In this document: in pieces, positions 24,951 to 32,563 of the stretch
Numbering within the stretch: the first letter of the stretch is position 1
How the letters are laid out: each line of letters begins with the position of its first letter
Source: Saprospiraceae bacterium
GTDB lineage: Bacteria; Bacteroidota; Bacteroidia; Chitinophagales; Saprospiraceae
DNA: 32,563 bases
Direction: 5' to 3'
NCBI GenBank assembly: GCA_026993525.1
Contig: JALWSS010000205.1
Location: 1 to 32,563 of the forward strand
Notes under the pieces: model-generated
What the model was told of the DNA's origin: nothing
Databases searched by the model: none
Seen by the model: the letters and a program-made list of their open reading frames with translations, nothing else
Program-made: the position numbers and the translations under genes

Positions 24951-25370
24951 GAAGCTGTTGTCGTAGTTTGCGCAAAAATAGTTCTTTAAAACCGTCTCAG
25001 CAATTGAGATTTATCCTTCGGCAATTGGATAAGATTTTCAGAATCGAAAATACACCCCCCCTTTTGTTGCAATGGATCAAAATCAGAAACAGGCCTGAAC
25101 ATCGCTTTTCCACACAATTTTCCACACTTGTGAATATCCACATTTTCAAAAAGCAATAACACACAAGCTTTAACACATTCGATCAATTGAAATAGATACT
25201 TTTTTCCACGAAGCATGGCTTCCCCAAAAGGGGCTGTGTGTAAATCCTGACACATAGAAATAGTTCATTTACCAAACTGACATGATTTTCTTGAATGAGG
25301 AACAATACATTAAAAAACAATGAGTTATACAGAGTTTTTTTTTATTATTATCAGATACCCTTCCCTTTGA
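24951..25370. other. Intergenic region with DnaA-box-like cluster, left of ctaA
   Basis: This 420-bp gap holds the hydrolase promoter and four nonamers resembling the DnaA box TTATCCACA, all in the same orientation: TTTTCCACA at 25106-25114 and 25118-25126, ATATCCACA at 25134-25142 and TTTTCCACG at 25202-25210. A T-rich tract lies at about 25329-25350. No gene is visible. Confidence 0.5.
24973..24980 (-). promoter_or_regulatory. -7 box of alpha/beta hydrolase promoter
   Basis: On the minus strand TATTTTTG, an exact TAnnTTTG match, 22 nt upstream of the ATG. A partial -33 element (ATTG, 25004-25001) lies 20 nt further. Confidence 0.5.
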
Positions 25371-26453
25371 TCAGGTACTATTTGTTTCCGGCTCCCTTGA
25401 TAGAAAGATACAATAAAGCAAGGAAGCCAGGAGCGCAAGGGCAGTTGCCTGATGCAAGGCGCCCCAGGATACAGGAATCCGTCCGATACTGTTGATAACT
25501 GTGAAAATCCCCAACAAAAGCTGGATTATCAACAGCGATGTGAACAGGGCAACGCCCCTGTTGAAGCGCCGTGAGAGCGCAGCTTTGAATGACTTAAAAG
25601 AAAACATCACTCCCAGCAAGAGCAAGGCCCATGCAGTGAGCCGGTGCAACACCTGCACCACCGCCTTGGCAAAGAGGTTCGGTTCGTAATCAATCAGCTG
25701 TTCCATATCCGTTGAAAAATTGGCTGCGAGGGCGTTCCACAGGCGGCTGCCTTCAACAAACATGGGAAAATGCGGGTGGATCAAACCGGCCCGCATGCCG
25801 GCCATCAATCCACCAAACAGGATTTGAACCAGCAGGATGCCCAACAACCAGTACCCCGTTTTGCGAAGCGAAACAGAAGTTTTCAGCTTTTCAACACGAA
25901 CGGCAGCCAACATCCAGGTCCAGAACAAATAACCAAACAAAGTGCTGGCGATGCCGAGATGTATGACCAGCTTATAGGCACTCACCCAGGTGCGTTTGTC
26001 GTTGTTGAGGCCGCTCTTCACCATGATCCAACCGAAGATGGCCGCAAGGGCTGCCAAAGCGATCACGATACCCAGTCTTTTTAGCAGCCACTTCGGTAAC
26101 ATTTTTTTGAAATAGAAGTATAAGAACGGGAACAGAAAAACGAACCCCATCAGCCTGGCCCAAAGGCGGTGCAGGTATTCCCAAAAAAAGATGACTTTGA
26201 ACTCAGAGAGGCCCATGTCGGCATGCAGGGTCTCGTACTGCTTTTTGGCGGCCACTTTGTATTTGTCGAAAGCGTCCTGCCATTCTGGCTCGTTGAGCGG
26301 CGGGATGGTGCCCTGAATGACCGCCCACTCCGTGATGGACAAACCACTGTCGGTCAGTCGTGTGACACCACCAATGACTACCTGAAAGAAAACCATCACA
26401 ACACCGGCAAACAGCCAGATTCTAATAGATTTGGGAAGCAGGGTCTGTTCCAT
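25371..26453 (-). CDS. ctaA: Heme A synthase (CtaA/COX15)
   Basis: 360 aa from the ATG at 26453 (MEQTLLPKSIRIWLFAGVVM); an in-frame start at 26507 would overlap the promoter. Eight membrane helices are apparent. Family hallmarks are GGVTRLTDSGLSITEWAVIQ with PPLNEPEWQDAFDKYK, and the heme-ligand histidines in FFWEYLHRLWAR, YKLVIHLG, VLHRLTAWAL and WGALHQATALAL. The enzyme converts heme O to heme A for aa3-type cytochrome oxidases, implying aerobic respiration. No other cytochrome oxidase gene is adjacent. It is flanked on both sides by DnaA-box-like clusters. Confidence 0.94.
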   Translation of the reverse strand: MEQTLLPKSIRIWLFAGVVMVFFQVVIGGVTRLTDSGLSITEWAVIQGTIPPLNEPEWQDAFDKYKVAAKKQYETLHADMGLSEFKVIFFWEYLHRLWARLMGFVFLFPFLYFYFKKMLPKWLLKRLGIVIALAALAAIFGWIMVKSGLNNDKRTWVSAYKLVIHLGIASTLFGYLFWTWMLAAVRVEKLKTSVSLRKTGYWLLGILLVQILFGGLMAGMRAGLIHPHFPMFVEGSRLWNALAANFSTDMEQLIDYEPNLFAKAVVQVLHRLTAWALLLLGVMFSFKSFKAALSRRFNRGVALFTSLLIIQLLLGIFTVINSIGRIPVSWGALHQATALALLASLLYCIFLSREPETNST

Positions 26454-27036
26454 TTTGAAAGGCTTGTGTTCAGTTTGAGTGAATCTGGCAAAACTAATTT
26501 GTTTCAACTTGCCGGGGCAAACTCATTTTTCAGCAACAGTGTAATAATTTATAATTTTTTAAATTTATTTTCCCTGCTATTATTATTAGCGCTGTGGATT
26601 TGTGGGAAGATTTCCCCGGCTTGATTCGGAAATTTCGTTTTCAAGAATTGAGCGGTGTTCATTCACAACTTGTCCACATCTTTAGCCCTGAAAAACCAGC
26701 CTTATACACACAGCGTTGAAAACACTTCAACGGGAAAAAAAACACAACCCGGACCCTTGAGAAGTAGCGCTGAATTGTTGGTAAGTGGTGTGTATTTCAC
26801 ATGCGAACACTCTTAAGTGTACCCGTCAGTTTTATGGGTACGCGAATGTTGTGGACAGACGTTGGCAAAGACCAAATGTTCCAACGGAAAATTCAACAGT
26901 GCCGGTTGAAAACTGTTCTTCATAAAAGCCTGGTTTTGACGCATTCAGAGGTATGACCCTTTTCAAAATGTGTATAACCCCTTTGCATGTTTTTGTTTCA
27001 GGCGGACAAACACTAAACCCTTAGACGAAGCAAGTT
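26454..27036. other. Candidate replication origin region right of ctaA (AT-rich tract plus DnaA-like boxes)
   Basis: After the ctaA promoter, 26541-26571 is almost pure A/T and 26578-26589 reads TATTATTATTAG, a possible unwinding element. Adjacent are nonamers near the DnaA consensus: TGTGGATTT (26593-26601, reverse), TTGTCCACA (26670-26678), TTATACACA (26702-26710), TGTGGACAG (26850-26858, reverse) and TGTGTATAA (26969-26977, reverse of TTATACACA). Three of them differ from TTATCCACA at one base. No ORF or RNA gene is supported in this 583-bp gap. The origin call is inference from box clustering and has not been tested by GC skew. Confidence 0.42.
26489..26521 (-). promoter_or_regulatory. 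ctaA promoter
   Basis: On the minus strand TTTG (26521-26518), 21 nt, then TAGTTTTG (26496-26489). Both boxes match the Bacteroidota consensus; the spacer is slightly long. The leader would be about 30 nt. Confidence 0.58.
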
Positions 27037-27714
27037 ATGTGCGGAAGATTCTCATTGGTTACTTCCAGGGACAAACTGCAACAGCAACTACCCTTCCTTG
27101 AAATTGACGAAGCTCCAGAGCCCAGTTTCAATATCGCTCCCACCCAGCAAACCCCGGTCATTGCCAACGACGACCCCACCCATCTGAAAATGATGACCTG
27201 GGGACTGGTGCCCTTTTGGGACAAAACCGGCAAGCCTACCGGTAAATTCATCAATGCCCGCAGCGAGACGGTGGCCTCAAAACCGGCCTTCAGGCGGGCC
27301 TTTCAGCGCAGGCGATGTCTGGTGCCTGCCGATAGTTTTTACGAATGGAAAAAGGTGGATGGCAAAAAAGTGCCTTACCGGATTTTTCTTCGCAACGGCA
27401 ACCTGCTCCTTTTTGCCGGAATCTGGGATGAATGGACCGACGGCAAAAACCGGCTCCGGAGTTTTTCCATCCTGACCACCACTCCCAACAAAGAAATCAG
27501 CGTGGTGCACGACCGAATGCCCGTGGTGCTTCCAGACAAAGACGCTCAATGGAAATGGCTCATGGAGGATCACCCGGAACAGCTGCAAGAATACCTCCAC
27601 AGCCCGCCGGATGGCATATTCGATATGTACCCCGTTTCCACAGAGGTGAATTACCCGTCCAACAACTCCCCCAGACTGCACGAGCCCTGGCTGCCGCCGG
27701 CTACCTTGTTCTGA
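27037..27714 (+). CDS. SRAP (HMCES/YedK-type) abasic-site shielding protein
   Basis: 225 aa, normal for the SOS-response-associated peptidase family. The active-site set is complete: C2 exposed after Met removal (MCGRFSLV), N73 in KFINARSET, E103 in DSFYEWKK and H158 in SVVHDRMPVVL, plus NIAPTQ and WGLVPFW. Cys2 forms a stable thiazolidine link with abasic sites in single-stranded DNA, protecting them. No LexA-like box was recognised upstream. It lies next to the candidate origin region and is followed by palindromic repeat copy 3. Confidence 0.95.
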   Translation: MCGRFSLVTSRDKLQQQLPFLEIDEAPEPSFNIAPTQQTPVIANDDPTHLKMMTWGLVPFWDKTGKPTGKFINARSETVASKPAFRRAFQRRRCLVPADSFYEWKKVDGKKVPYRIFLRNGNLLLFAGIWDEWTDGKNRLRSFSILTTTPNKEISVVHDRMPVVLPDKDAQWKWLMEDHPEQLQEYLHSPPDGIFDMYPVSTEVNYPSNNSPRLHEPWLPPATLF

Positions 27715-27740
27715 TAAATTTCTTTCCATCAATCAACCCC

Positions 27741-27774
27741 ACGTTTACTAAACCTCCAAAGGTTTAGTAAACGT
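27741..27774. repeat. ACGTTTAC palindromic repeat, copy 3
   Basis: ACGTTTACTAAACCT (27741-27755) and AGGTTTAGTAAACGT (27760-27774) form a perfect 15-bp inverted repeat around CCAA. It is the inverse orientation of copies 1 and 2 (TTGG centre) and keeps the flank CAACCCC, the complement of their GGGTT side. It lies 26 nt after the SRAP stop and could fold as a 3' hairpin in that mRNA. Confidence 0.88.
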
Positions 27775-27856
27775 ACAAAGTGAAAAGATTGAGACACTGA
27801 TGTTTTCGGGGTACACTGAAGTTGTATCTTTAGCTCACCAATGAAAAACAGACACT

Positions 27857-29413
27857 ATGCTCGTCAAAACATACGCCAGCGCTGTCCACGGTGTTGATGC
27901 CAGAACGATCACTGTGGAAGTAAATGCCGGCGGCCCCTACAGTGGAAACGGCCCGTTTTACTTCCTGGTAGGTTTGCCGGACAGCGTGGTTAGAGAAGGC
28001 TTTCAGCGAATAGAGGCGGCAGTGAAAAACTGCGGTTATGACATGAGTCGCCTCAAGCTTACCGTCAACCTGGCCCCTGCGGACATCCGCAAAGAAGGTT
28101 CAGCCTATGACCTGCCCATAGCCATTGGGGTGCTGGCTGCCACCAGGCAGATGGAGTCGGAAGAACTGGACAAGTACATCATCATGGGAGAGCTGTCGCT
28201 GGATGGTACCTTGCGGCCCATCAAGGGGGCCTTGCCCATCGCCATCCAGAGCCGGAAGGAGAACTTCAAAGGCTTCATTTTACCGAAGGAAAACGCAAGG
28301 GAAGCAGCCATTGTGAACAAACTGGAGGTGTACGGCGTGAGTTCTCTTTCCGAGGCTGTTTCTTTCCTTGAAGGAGAGATAGAGCTCAAACCCACCAAAG
28401 TGGATACCCGTGAAGAGTTTTCCCACAACCAGGAAGTTTTCACCGTTGATTTTTCCGACGTAAAAGGACAGGACAATGTGAAGCGGGCCCTGGAATTGGC
28501 TGCTGCCGGCGGCCACAACGCCATCCTGATCGGTCCGCCCGGTGCCGGCAAAACCATGCTGGCCCGGCGCATGCCCACCATCCTGCCGCCGCTTACACTC
28601 TTTGAGGCGCTGGACACCACCAAGATTCATTCGGTAGCCGGCATATTGCCGTCAAATGCTTCGCTCATTGCGCAGCGACCCTTCCGCGCTCCGCACCACA
28701 CCATCAGCGATGTGGCGCTGGTGGGCGGTGGCTCCAACCCCATGCCCGGAGAAATATCCTTGGCCCACAACGGCGTGCTTTTCCTGGACGAGTTGCCGGA
28801 GTTCAAACGCTCGGTGCTGGAGGTGCTGCGCCAGCCCATGGAAGAGCGCCGGGTGACCATCTCCCGGGCAAAAATTTCAGTGGATTACCCGGCCAATTTC
28901 ATGCTCATCGCTTCCATGAATCCCTGCCCCTGCGGCTATTACAACCACCCCACCAAGGACTGCGTTTGCGGACCCGGCGTGGTGAAGCGCTACCTCAGCA
29001 AAATCTCCGGCCCCCTGCTCGACCGCATCGACCTGCACGTAGAGGTGACCCCCGTATCCTACGATGAACTGTCCAGCCACGACCTGCCGGCACGCACCAG
29101 CAAGGACATTGCCGAAGGAGTGGTCAGGGCCAGGAAAATACAGGAGGAGCGCTTCAGGGAATACCCCGGCATTTTTTGCAATGCGCAAATGCCCGGCAGG
29201 CTGGTGCGCGAGGTGTGCAAGCTCAATCAGGCGGGTACCACCTTGCTGAAAAAAGCCATGGAAGTGCAACAGCTGTCAGCAAGGGCTTACGACCGCATTC
29301 TGAAGGTGGCACGCACCAGTGCCGACCTCACCGGCAGTGCTGATATCAAAGTGGAGCACCTGGCAGAGGCCATCCAATACCGAAGTCTTGACAGGGAAGG
29401 TTGGGCGGGGTGA
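27857..29413 (+). CDS. comM: YifB/ComM family Mg-chelatase-like AAA+ ATPase
   Basis: 518 aa, usual length. N-terminal Lon-protease-like ChlI domain (KTYASAVHGVDARTITVEVN, NLAPADIRKEGSAYDLPIAI). AAA core: DVKGQDNVKRALELAAAGGH, Walker A LIGPPGAGKTMLARR (K232), RAPHHTISDVALVGGG, Walker B VLFLDELPEF (D311) and a family-typical zinc-like cluster C357-P-C359 with C369-V-C371. The C-terminus has LSARAYDRILKVARTSADL. In naturally competent bacteria ComM is a hexameric branch-migration helicase that extends recombination of incoming DNA. The ATG at 27841 is out of frame. A near-match -7 box, TATCTTTA, lies at 27825-27832. Confidence 0.94.
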   Translation: MLVKTYASAVHGVDARTITVEVNAGGPYSGNGPFYFLVGLPDSVVREGFQRIEAAVKNCGYDMSRLKLTVNLAPADIRKEGSAYDLPIAIGVLAATRQMESEELDKYIIMGELSLDGTLRPIKGALPIAIQSRKENFKGFILPKENAREAAIVNKLEVYGVSSLSEAVSFLEGEIELKPTKVDTREEFSHNQEVFTVDFSDVKGQDNVKRALELAAAGGHNAILIGPPGAGKTMLARRMPTILPPLTLFEALDTTKIHSVAGILPSNASLIAQRPFRAPHHTISDVALVGGGSNPMPGEISLAHNGVLFLDELPEFKRSVLEVLRQPMEERRVTISRAKISVDYPANFMLIASMNPCPCGYYNHPTKDCVCGPGVVKRYLSKISGPLLDRIDLHVEVTPVSYDELSSHDLPARTSKDIAEGVVRARKIQEERFREYPGIFCNAQMPGRLVREVCKLNQAGTTLLKKAMEVQQLSARAYDRILKVARTSADLTGSADIKVEHLAEAIQYRSLDREGWAG

Positions 29414-29421
29414 GCAGCTGC

Positions 29422-30915
29422 TCAGGATTCTTTGAGCAATTTTTCCAGCGCCATCAGGGTGGCTTTCCGCTTTTTCCTCTCCGCAACCACTTTGGGCGCC
29501 GCCGCCCGCTCTTTGCAGTCTTCCAGTGAGCAGCGCTCGCAGGTGGTGTTCACTACCCGGAAAGGAATCCGGTTGTCGTCCACGAAAGCCACATTCTTCT
29601 TCAAAGTTTCATCGTTGAGGATGCCCACGGTGATGCTCACGTTTTTGTCCTCATCGGGAAAAGCCTTGCGGGCCACGGTGAAACAGAGGTACTCTTCCTG
29701 GGTTTTCAGAAAGCGAGAGCGCTGAACGCCCAGCAATTCACCGCTGCCTTTGCCCTCCATTTGCAGTTTCTGAAGATCGGAAAGCAGGCCCACCGACAGC
29801 CAGCGCCGGCAATAGTGCTCGTGCAGCGCATTGGCGTGTGGTTGGTGCTGAATGCTGAAGTGCAACTCCGTGTCCAGTTTGTAGTTGCCGTTGGAGGGCT
29901 TGTGCACAAAGCGCAACAGAAAGAGTTTGTCCAGGTCGAAAAAGCGGGGCAGTACATTGGTCATGCGCTGAAAGATCATTTCCGACGAAGCCAGGTATTT
30001 GTGCAGCATTTGCTGGAGCCGCGCCGCTTCCCATTTGTGCAAATTGAAGAACGTGCGCATATCCGACACAAAAGCCGCCTGGTTGATCAGGATGGCGCAG
30101 GAAAAATAGCTGGCTTTGAAATGGCTGAGCACTTCCTCGAAGGAGTTGATGCGCAGCAGGTTGGAAGTGAAAGCCCGCGCTTTCAGCTTCAGGTAATTGA
30201 AGCCCAGTTCCTTCCCAAACTGAAAAGCCTTTTGCACATCCGTCAGGCCCGGGGCCAAAAGCAGTTTTTTCTTCGTCGGAATGAAGACGGCCCGCACCCC
30301 GTGCAGTTCGGGGATGTCTTTCAGCCCGTCGTCCACAATGGTGTAGCCGTATTCCTCCTTCAACAGGTTTTCGAGGTTGTACACCCGGATCTTTTCCGAT
30401 TGCTCCAGGCCGTGCTTTTTACTGAACTCCAGCGCTGCAAACTCCAGGTCTTCAAAATAATTGTTGTGCAACTCCACATAAGAGCGCAGCGCCCCGAGGT
30501 AAAAATGCTCCTCTGCCAGGGCGTAATTCCGGGCCAGTTCCACCAGGGTAGAAATAAAAGCCCCCACCTTTAACGGGGCATTGGCAATGATCTCCACCAC
30601 CTTCGACAGGTCAATTTCGAAAAGATCCAGCGGCAACTCACTCAGGAAATTCGAGTTCAGCAATTCCACCACCGGCTGCAGGTGTTTGTCGGTTTCGGGG
30701 TGCAGTAGTTCTTCCTCCGAAACGCCCAGCGCCCCGGCTATCAGCCGCAGCTTGTCGGGCTTGGGGTATTTCTTCCCCTTCTCAATTTCATTCAGGTAAG
30801 AAACCGACATGCCCGTCTGCTTCGCAAAATCAGCGAAGTTGAGTTGGTGCTGAAGCCGCAAATGTTTTACCTTCAGTCCGAATAAGATCTTTTCGTTGAG
30901 CTGCCGCTGGTTCAT
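29422..30915 (-). CDS. ScfR-like XRE/IrrE-domain transcriptional regulator
   Basis: 497 aa. Residues ~10-72 are an XRE helix-turn-helix (VKHLRLQHQLNFADFAKQTG, MSVSYLNEIEKGKKYP). Residues ~150-290 align with the ImmA/IrrE peptidase-like region, but the HExxH zinc motif is missing; the equivalent helix reads AFQFGKELGFNYL, so it should not be a protease. The rest fits the short-chain fatty acyl-CoA regulator (ScfR/DUF2083) type, ending with C459-x2-C462-x4-C467 (TTCERCSLEDCKERAA). Related regulators (RamB, ScfR) control acetate/propionate-type metabolism. The stop lies 8 bp from that of comM. A -7 box sits almost on the start codon. Confidence 0.85.
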   Translation of the reverse strand: MNQRQLNEKILFGLKVKHLRLQHQLNFADFAKQTGMSVSYLNEIEKGKKYPKPDKLRLIAGALGVSEEELLHPETDKHLQPVVELLNSNFLSELPLDLFEIDLSKVVEIIANAPLKVGAFISTLVELARNYALAEEHFYLGALRSYVELHNNYFEDLEFAALEFSKKHGLEQSEKIRVYNLENLLKEEYGYTIVDDGLKDIPELHGVRAVFIPTKKKLLLAPGLTDVQKAFQFGKELGFNYLKLKARAFTSNLLRINSFEEVLSHFKASYFSCAILINQAAFVSDMRTFFNLHKWEAARLQQMLHKYLASSEMIFQRMTNVLPRFFDLDKLFLLRFVHKPSNGNYKLDTELHFSIQHQPHANALHEHYCRRWLSVGLLSDLQKLQMEGKGSGELLGVQRSRFLKTQEEYLCFTVARKAFPDEDKNVSITVGILNDETLKKNVAFVDDNRIPFRVVNTTCERCSLEDCKERAAAPKVVAERKKRKATLMALEKLLKES

Positions 30916-30919
30916 GGCC

Positions 30920-30927
30920 CAAAGGTA
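30920..30927 (-). promoter_or_regulatory. -7 box abutting the ScfR-like start (possible leaderless mRNA)
   Basis: On the minus strand TACCTTTG is followed by GGCC and then the ATG. An exact TAnnTTTG match 4 nt from the start would place transcription at about the start codon. The -33 element is weak. Confidence 0.4.
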
Positions 30928-30982
30928 ATTTTATTAGAGCGAATTTTCGTTGGGCCGGGCAACCGTTCAAAACCTGCCAGAC

Positions 30983-31408
30983 ATGATGAGCCGTTTACAC
31001 AGTACTTTTTGCTTTTCCTCGCTGCGCAATGCCGCCCCACTGGCCATGCTTTTTCTTCTTCTTTCGGCTTGCGCCAAACACGAAAACCCCGGCGAGGTGC
31101 CCGCCCCCAACTACGCCCAACTGGAAGTGCGTGTAAGCCGCTGCAACCCGGCCCTGGACCCCTTCTGTGAAAGCACCGACCCCATTGCCGGTGCCGCCGT
31201 CTTCCTCTTCACCCACGAACAATTCCAGCAATACGGCGACCCCATCGCCTTTCAGTGCAGCACCTCCTCCACCGGCCTCTGCACCTTCAACACCCTGGAC
31301 GCCCCCGAATACTGGGTCACCATCCTCCTGCCCGGCGGCCAAAACCTGAAAACCAGCATCAAAACACCGGCCGGCAGCAAGTCCTTTTTGCCGGTGGTGG
31401 TGGAGTGA
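30983..31408 (+). CDS. Small lipoprotein, function unknown
   Basis: 141 aa from the ATG at 30983 (30986 is equally possible; an upstream TTG at 30950 seems less likely). After a basic n-region, LAMLFLLLSAC is a lipobox with the cysteine near residue 31. The mature part is ~110 aa, with four cysteines (RCNPALDPFCES, FQCSTSSTGLC) and the pattern DPIAGAAVFLFTHEQF, then GLCTFNTLDAPEYWVTI. This resembles a single carboxypeptidase-regulatory-like or Cna-B-like beta-sandwich, but I do not recognise a named family. The gene is unusually rich in C at third positions compared with neighbours. It diverges from the ScfR-like gene. Confidence 0.65.
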   Translation: MMSRLHSTFCFSSLRNAAPLAMLFLLLSACAKHENPGEVPAPNYAQLEVRVSRCNPALDPFCESTDPIAGAAVFLFTHEQFQQYGDPIAFQCSTSSTGLCTFNTLDAPEYWVTILLPGGQNLKTSIKTPAGSKSFLPVVVE

Positions 31409-31649
31409 GGGGGGGGAATTGAAATTAATTGTGTTTTATGTTGGGGGACTTTGAGTGCAGGTGGGCTTAGTACTTGGAGGGACGGCAATAAAGCAGCCGC
31501 CTTGAGAAAACGCTGGCGATGAAAATGGTCTTTCTTCTGAATCCTCCTCAATTCTTGAATCTCTTCTATGGTTGGTTGTAAATCTACACCACAAATTAAA
31601 AATTTTCCCAAATCAAATCTCTATGAGTATAGTTACTATAAATTTCACT

Positions 31650-32563
31650 TTAATCACTTGTGCCCAATGATTTATGTGCACTGTTGTACGTTCGTATTTT
31701 TTCTATATCATTTTTAAGTAAGTCTATTAGTTTCTCATTAAAAATTTTAACACCATTTTGATTTAAGTGATGTGAATCTGCAAAATAAATTGAATCATCC
31801 ATTTGTAATATTTTATTAAAATCATAATACTCTCCATACTTAAGCATAGTATCATTAAAAAACTGAATATCAACATAAGAAGAGTATAATGATTTTGAAA
31901 TGGGTGCTTGAACCAATATTGTTTTTATATTTTTTGAGTGAATGTAATTAATGCATCTCTGAAAAGATTCAACCTGACTTTTTTTGAAAACAATTTCTTG
32001 TTTATCAAATTTCTTGGGTTTAAAATGTTTAATTTCTTTCTCAACATATCCTCCCGGTATATATGTATCGTCATATTTTTTTACTGGTTCGACAAAATTA
32101 TCATCTAACTTCAAAAATTTTCTATAGAACGCTATTATTGCAGTATTAATTGTTTTGATATTGCTCCAATTTATTAATTTAGTTAAGGTAAGTATATCTA
32201 TTTTGTCATTTGCAATTAAGTCAAGAGAGGATTCTATCCCATCAGATGAAAAAATCATAGGTGAAACTTCAAAAATTATTAATTTAGGATTGATGTAATC
32301 TAAATATCTTTGAAGCAATACATCTGTTTGAATAAAGGTTTGCGAACTAGACCCAAGATTAAAACATTTTAAATTGTGTTTTTTGAAAATTCTTGTATCA
32401 AAACCACGATAAGTGTGTGATGACCCTAAAAATAAAATATCTACATTTTCATAATTCGATATGTCTCTTATTCTGGAATACATGTGTCCATAAGAGCCGA
32501 TTTTATAATTAATATTTGGCTTTAAAAATTGAAAAGGAATAATTTGATTTGAAATAAAAATAA
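31650..32563 (-). CDS. SGNH-like hydrolase domain protein (5' end beyond window)
   Basis: The minus-strand frame is open from the window edge to the stop at 31650 (about 303 codons visible). An internal ATG at 32483 exists, but the frame continues upstream without a stop (PNINYKIGSYGHMYSRIRD), so the real start is probably outside. VDILFLGSSHTYRGFDTRIF gives a GSS nucleophile block, LIIFEVSP follows, IKTILVQAPIS is a further strand, and FADSHHLNQNGVKIFNEKL supplies a D-x2-H end motif, the plan of SGNH/DltD/AlgX-like O-acyl-modifying or esterase proteins. Such proteins often carry an N-terminal membrane helix and work beside MBOAT O-acyltransferases. Base and codon use is strikingly AT-rich compared with the rest, suggesting transfer. 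Confidence 0.65.
   Translation of the reverse strand, partial: IFISNQIIPFQFLKPNINYKIGSYGHMYSRIRDISNYENVDILFLGSSHTYRGFDTRIFKKHNLKCFNLGSSSQTFIQTDVLLQRYLDYINPKLIIFEVSPMIFSSDGIESSLDLIANDKIDILTLTKLINWSNIKTINTAIIAFYRKFLKLDDNFVEPVKKYDDTYIPGGYVEKEIKHFKPKKFDKQEIVFKKSQVESFQRCINYIHSKNIKTILVQAPISKSLYSSYVDIQFFNDTMLKYGEYYDFNKILQMDDSIYFADSHHLNQNGVKIFNEKLIDLLKNDIEKIRTYNSAHKSLGTSD

Noticed and set aside
26578-26589. CTATTATTATTA-like trinucleotides as a DnaA-trio element
   Set aside because: The trios face the wrong way: no good DnaA box lies directly 5' of them, and the AT-rich tract is on the box-less side. Kept only as part of the AT-rich candidate region.
29761-30573. 270-codon rightward ORF
   Set aside because: Antisense shadow of the ScfR-like regulator gene, which carries recognisable HTH and Cys motifs.
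31252-31611. 119-codon leftward ORF across the lipoprotein 3' end
   Set aside because: Overlaps a better-supported gene for over 150 bp and has no recognised domain; only the first ~65 codons look protein-like, so it is mentioned as a possible remnant, not a gene.

Overview
The window looks like chromosomal DNA of a Bacteroidota bacterium, probably of the Saprospiraceae/Lewinella type. The phylum call rests on several independent signs: a MurF-alanine racemase fusion, the type IX secretion regulator PorX, a Rho factor with a long acidic N-terminal insertion, an ScfR-like regulator, and repeated matches to the Bacteroidota promoter -7 box TAnnTTTG in front of genes. The family-level guess is inference from overall gene flavour and repeat style. 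No rRNA, tRNA, CRISPR array, intact insertion sequence or prophage is visible.

Layout. 1-7025: murF-alr (partial) diverges from a CDP-alcohol phosphatidyltransferase; then a compact leftward cluster porX - SET-domain protein - lptC; then a LolA-like exported protein. 7031-11690: an Ord-like oxidoreductase and serS (leftward), a 695-bp gap holding a good promoter and a long leader, then rho with a textbook terminator. 11738-14506: a dispersed repeat, an Xaa-Pro aminopeptidase and a secreted esterase. 14530-17119: an OmpA-family protein and a glutaryl-CoA-dehydrogenase-like enzyme (leftward), the latter diverging from folB. 17155-20073: folB with an extra cysteine-rich tail, a DUF4197 lipoprotein, a second copy of the dispersed repeat, a DoxX-like membrane protein behind a perfect 20-bp palindrome, and truA. 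20121-24950: ftsK, a repeat-rich gap, a MoxR-type AAA ATPase and an alpha/beta hydrolase. 24951-27036: ctaA (heme A synthase) sits between two non-coding stretches that both carry DnaA-box-like nonamers, one next to a very AT-rich tract; this is a candidate replication origin. 27037-31408: an SRAP (HMCES/YedK-like) protein, the ComM/YifB ATPase, an ScfR-like regulator and a small lipoprotein. 31409-32563: composition becomes strongly AT-rich and a partial SGNH-like gene runs off the right edge.

Most genes are housekeeping (cell wall, translation, transcription termination, chromosome translocation, folate, heme, DNA repair) with a cell-envelope theme (murF, lptC, porX, LolA-like, OmpA, several lipoproteins). 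The less ordinary material is between genes: two unrelated dispersed repeat families (a palindrome with ACGTTTAC/GTAAACGT arms, three copies; a GTTGAGAGG-rich element with a conserved 39-bp tail, two copies), the candidate origin, an inverted repeat over the rho promoter, and the DoxX operator-like palindrome. Among proteins, the FolB-CWC fusion, the CDP-alcohol phosphotransferase with a degraded nucleotidyltransferase-like front half, the partnerless MoxR ATPase and the porX-SET-lptC linkage deserve a look. I see no convincing complete novel defence or biosynthetic system.
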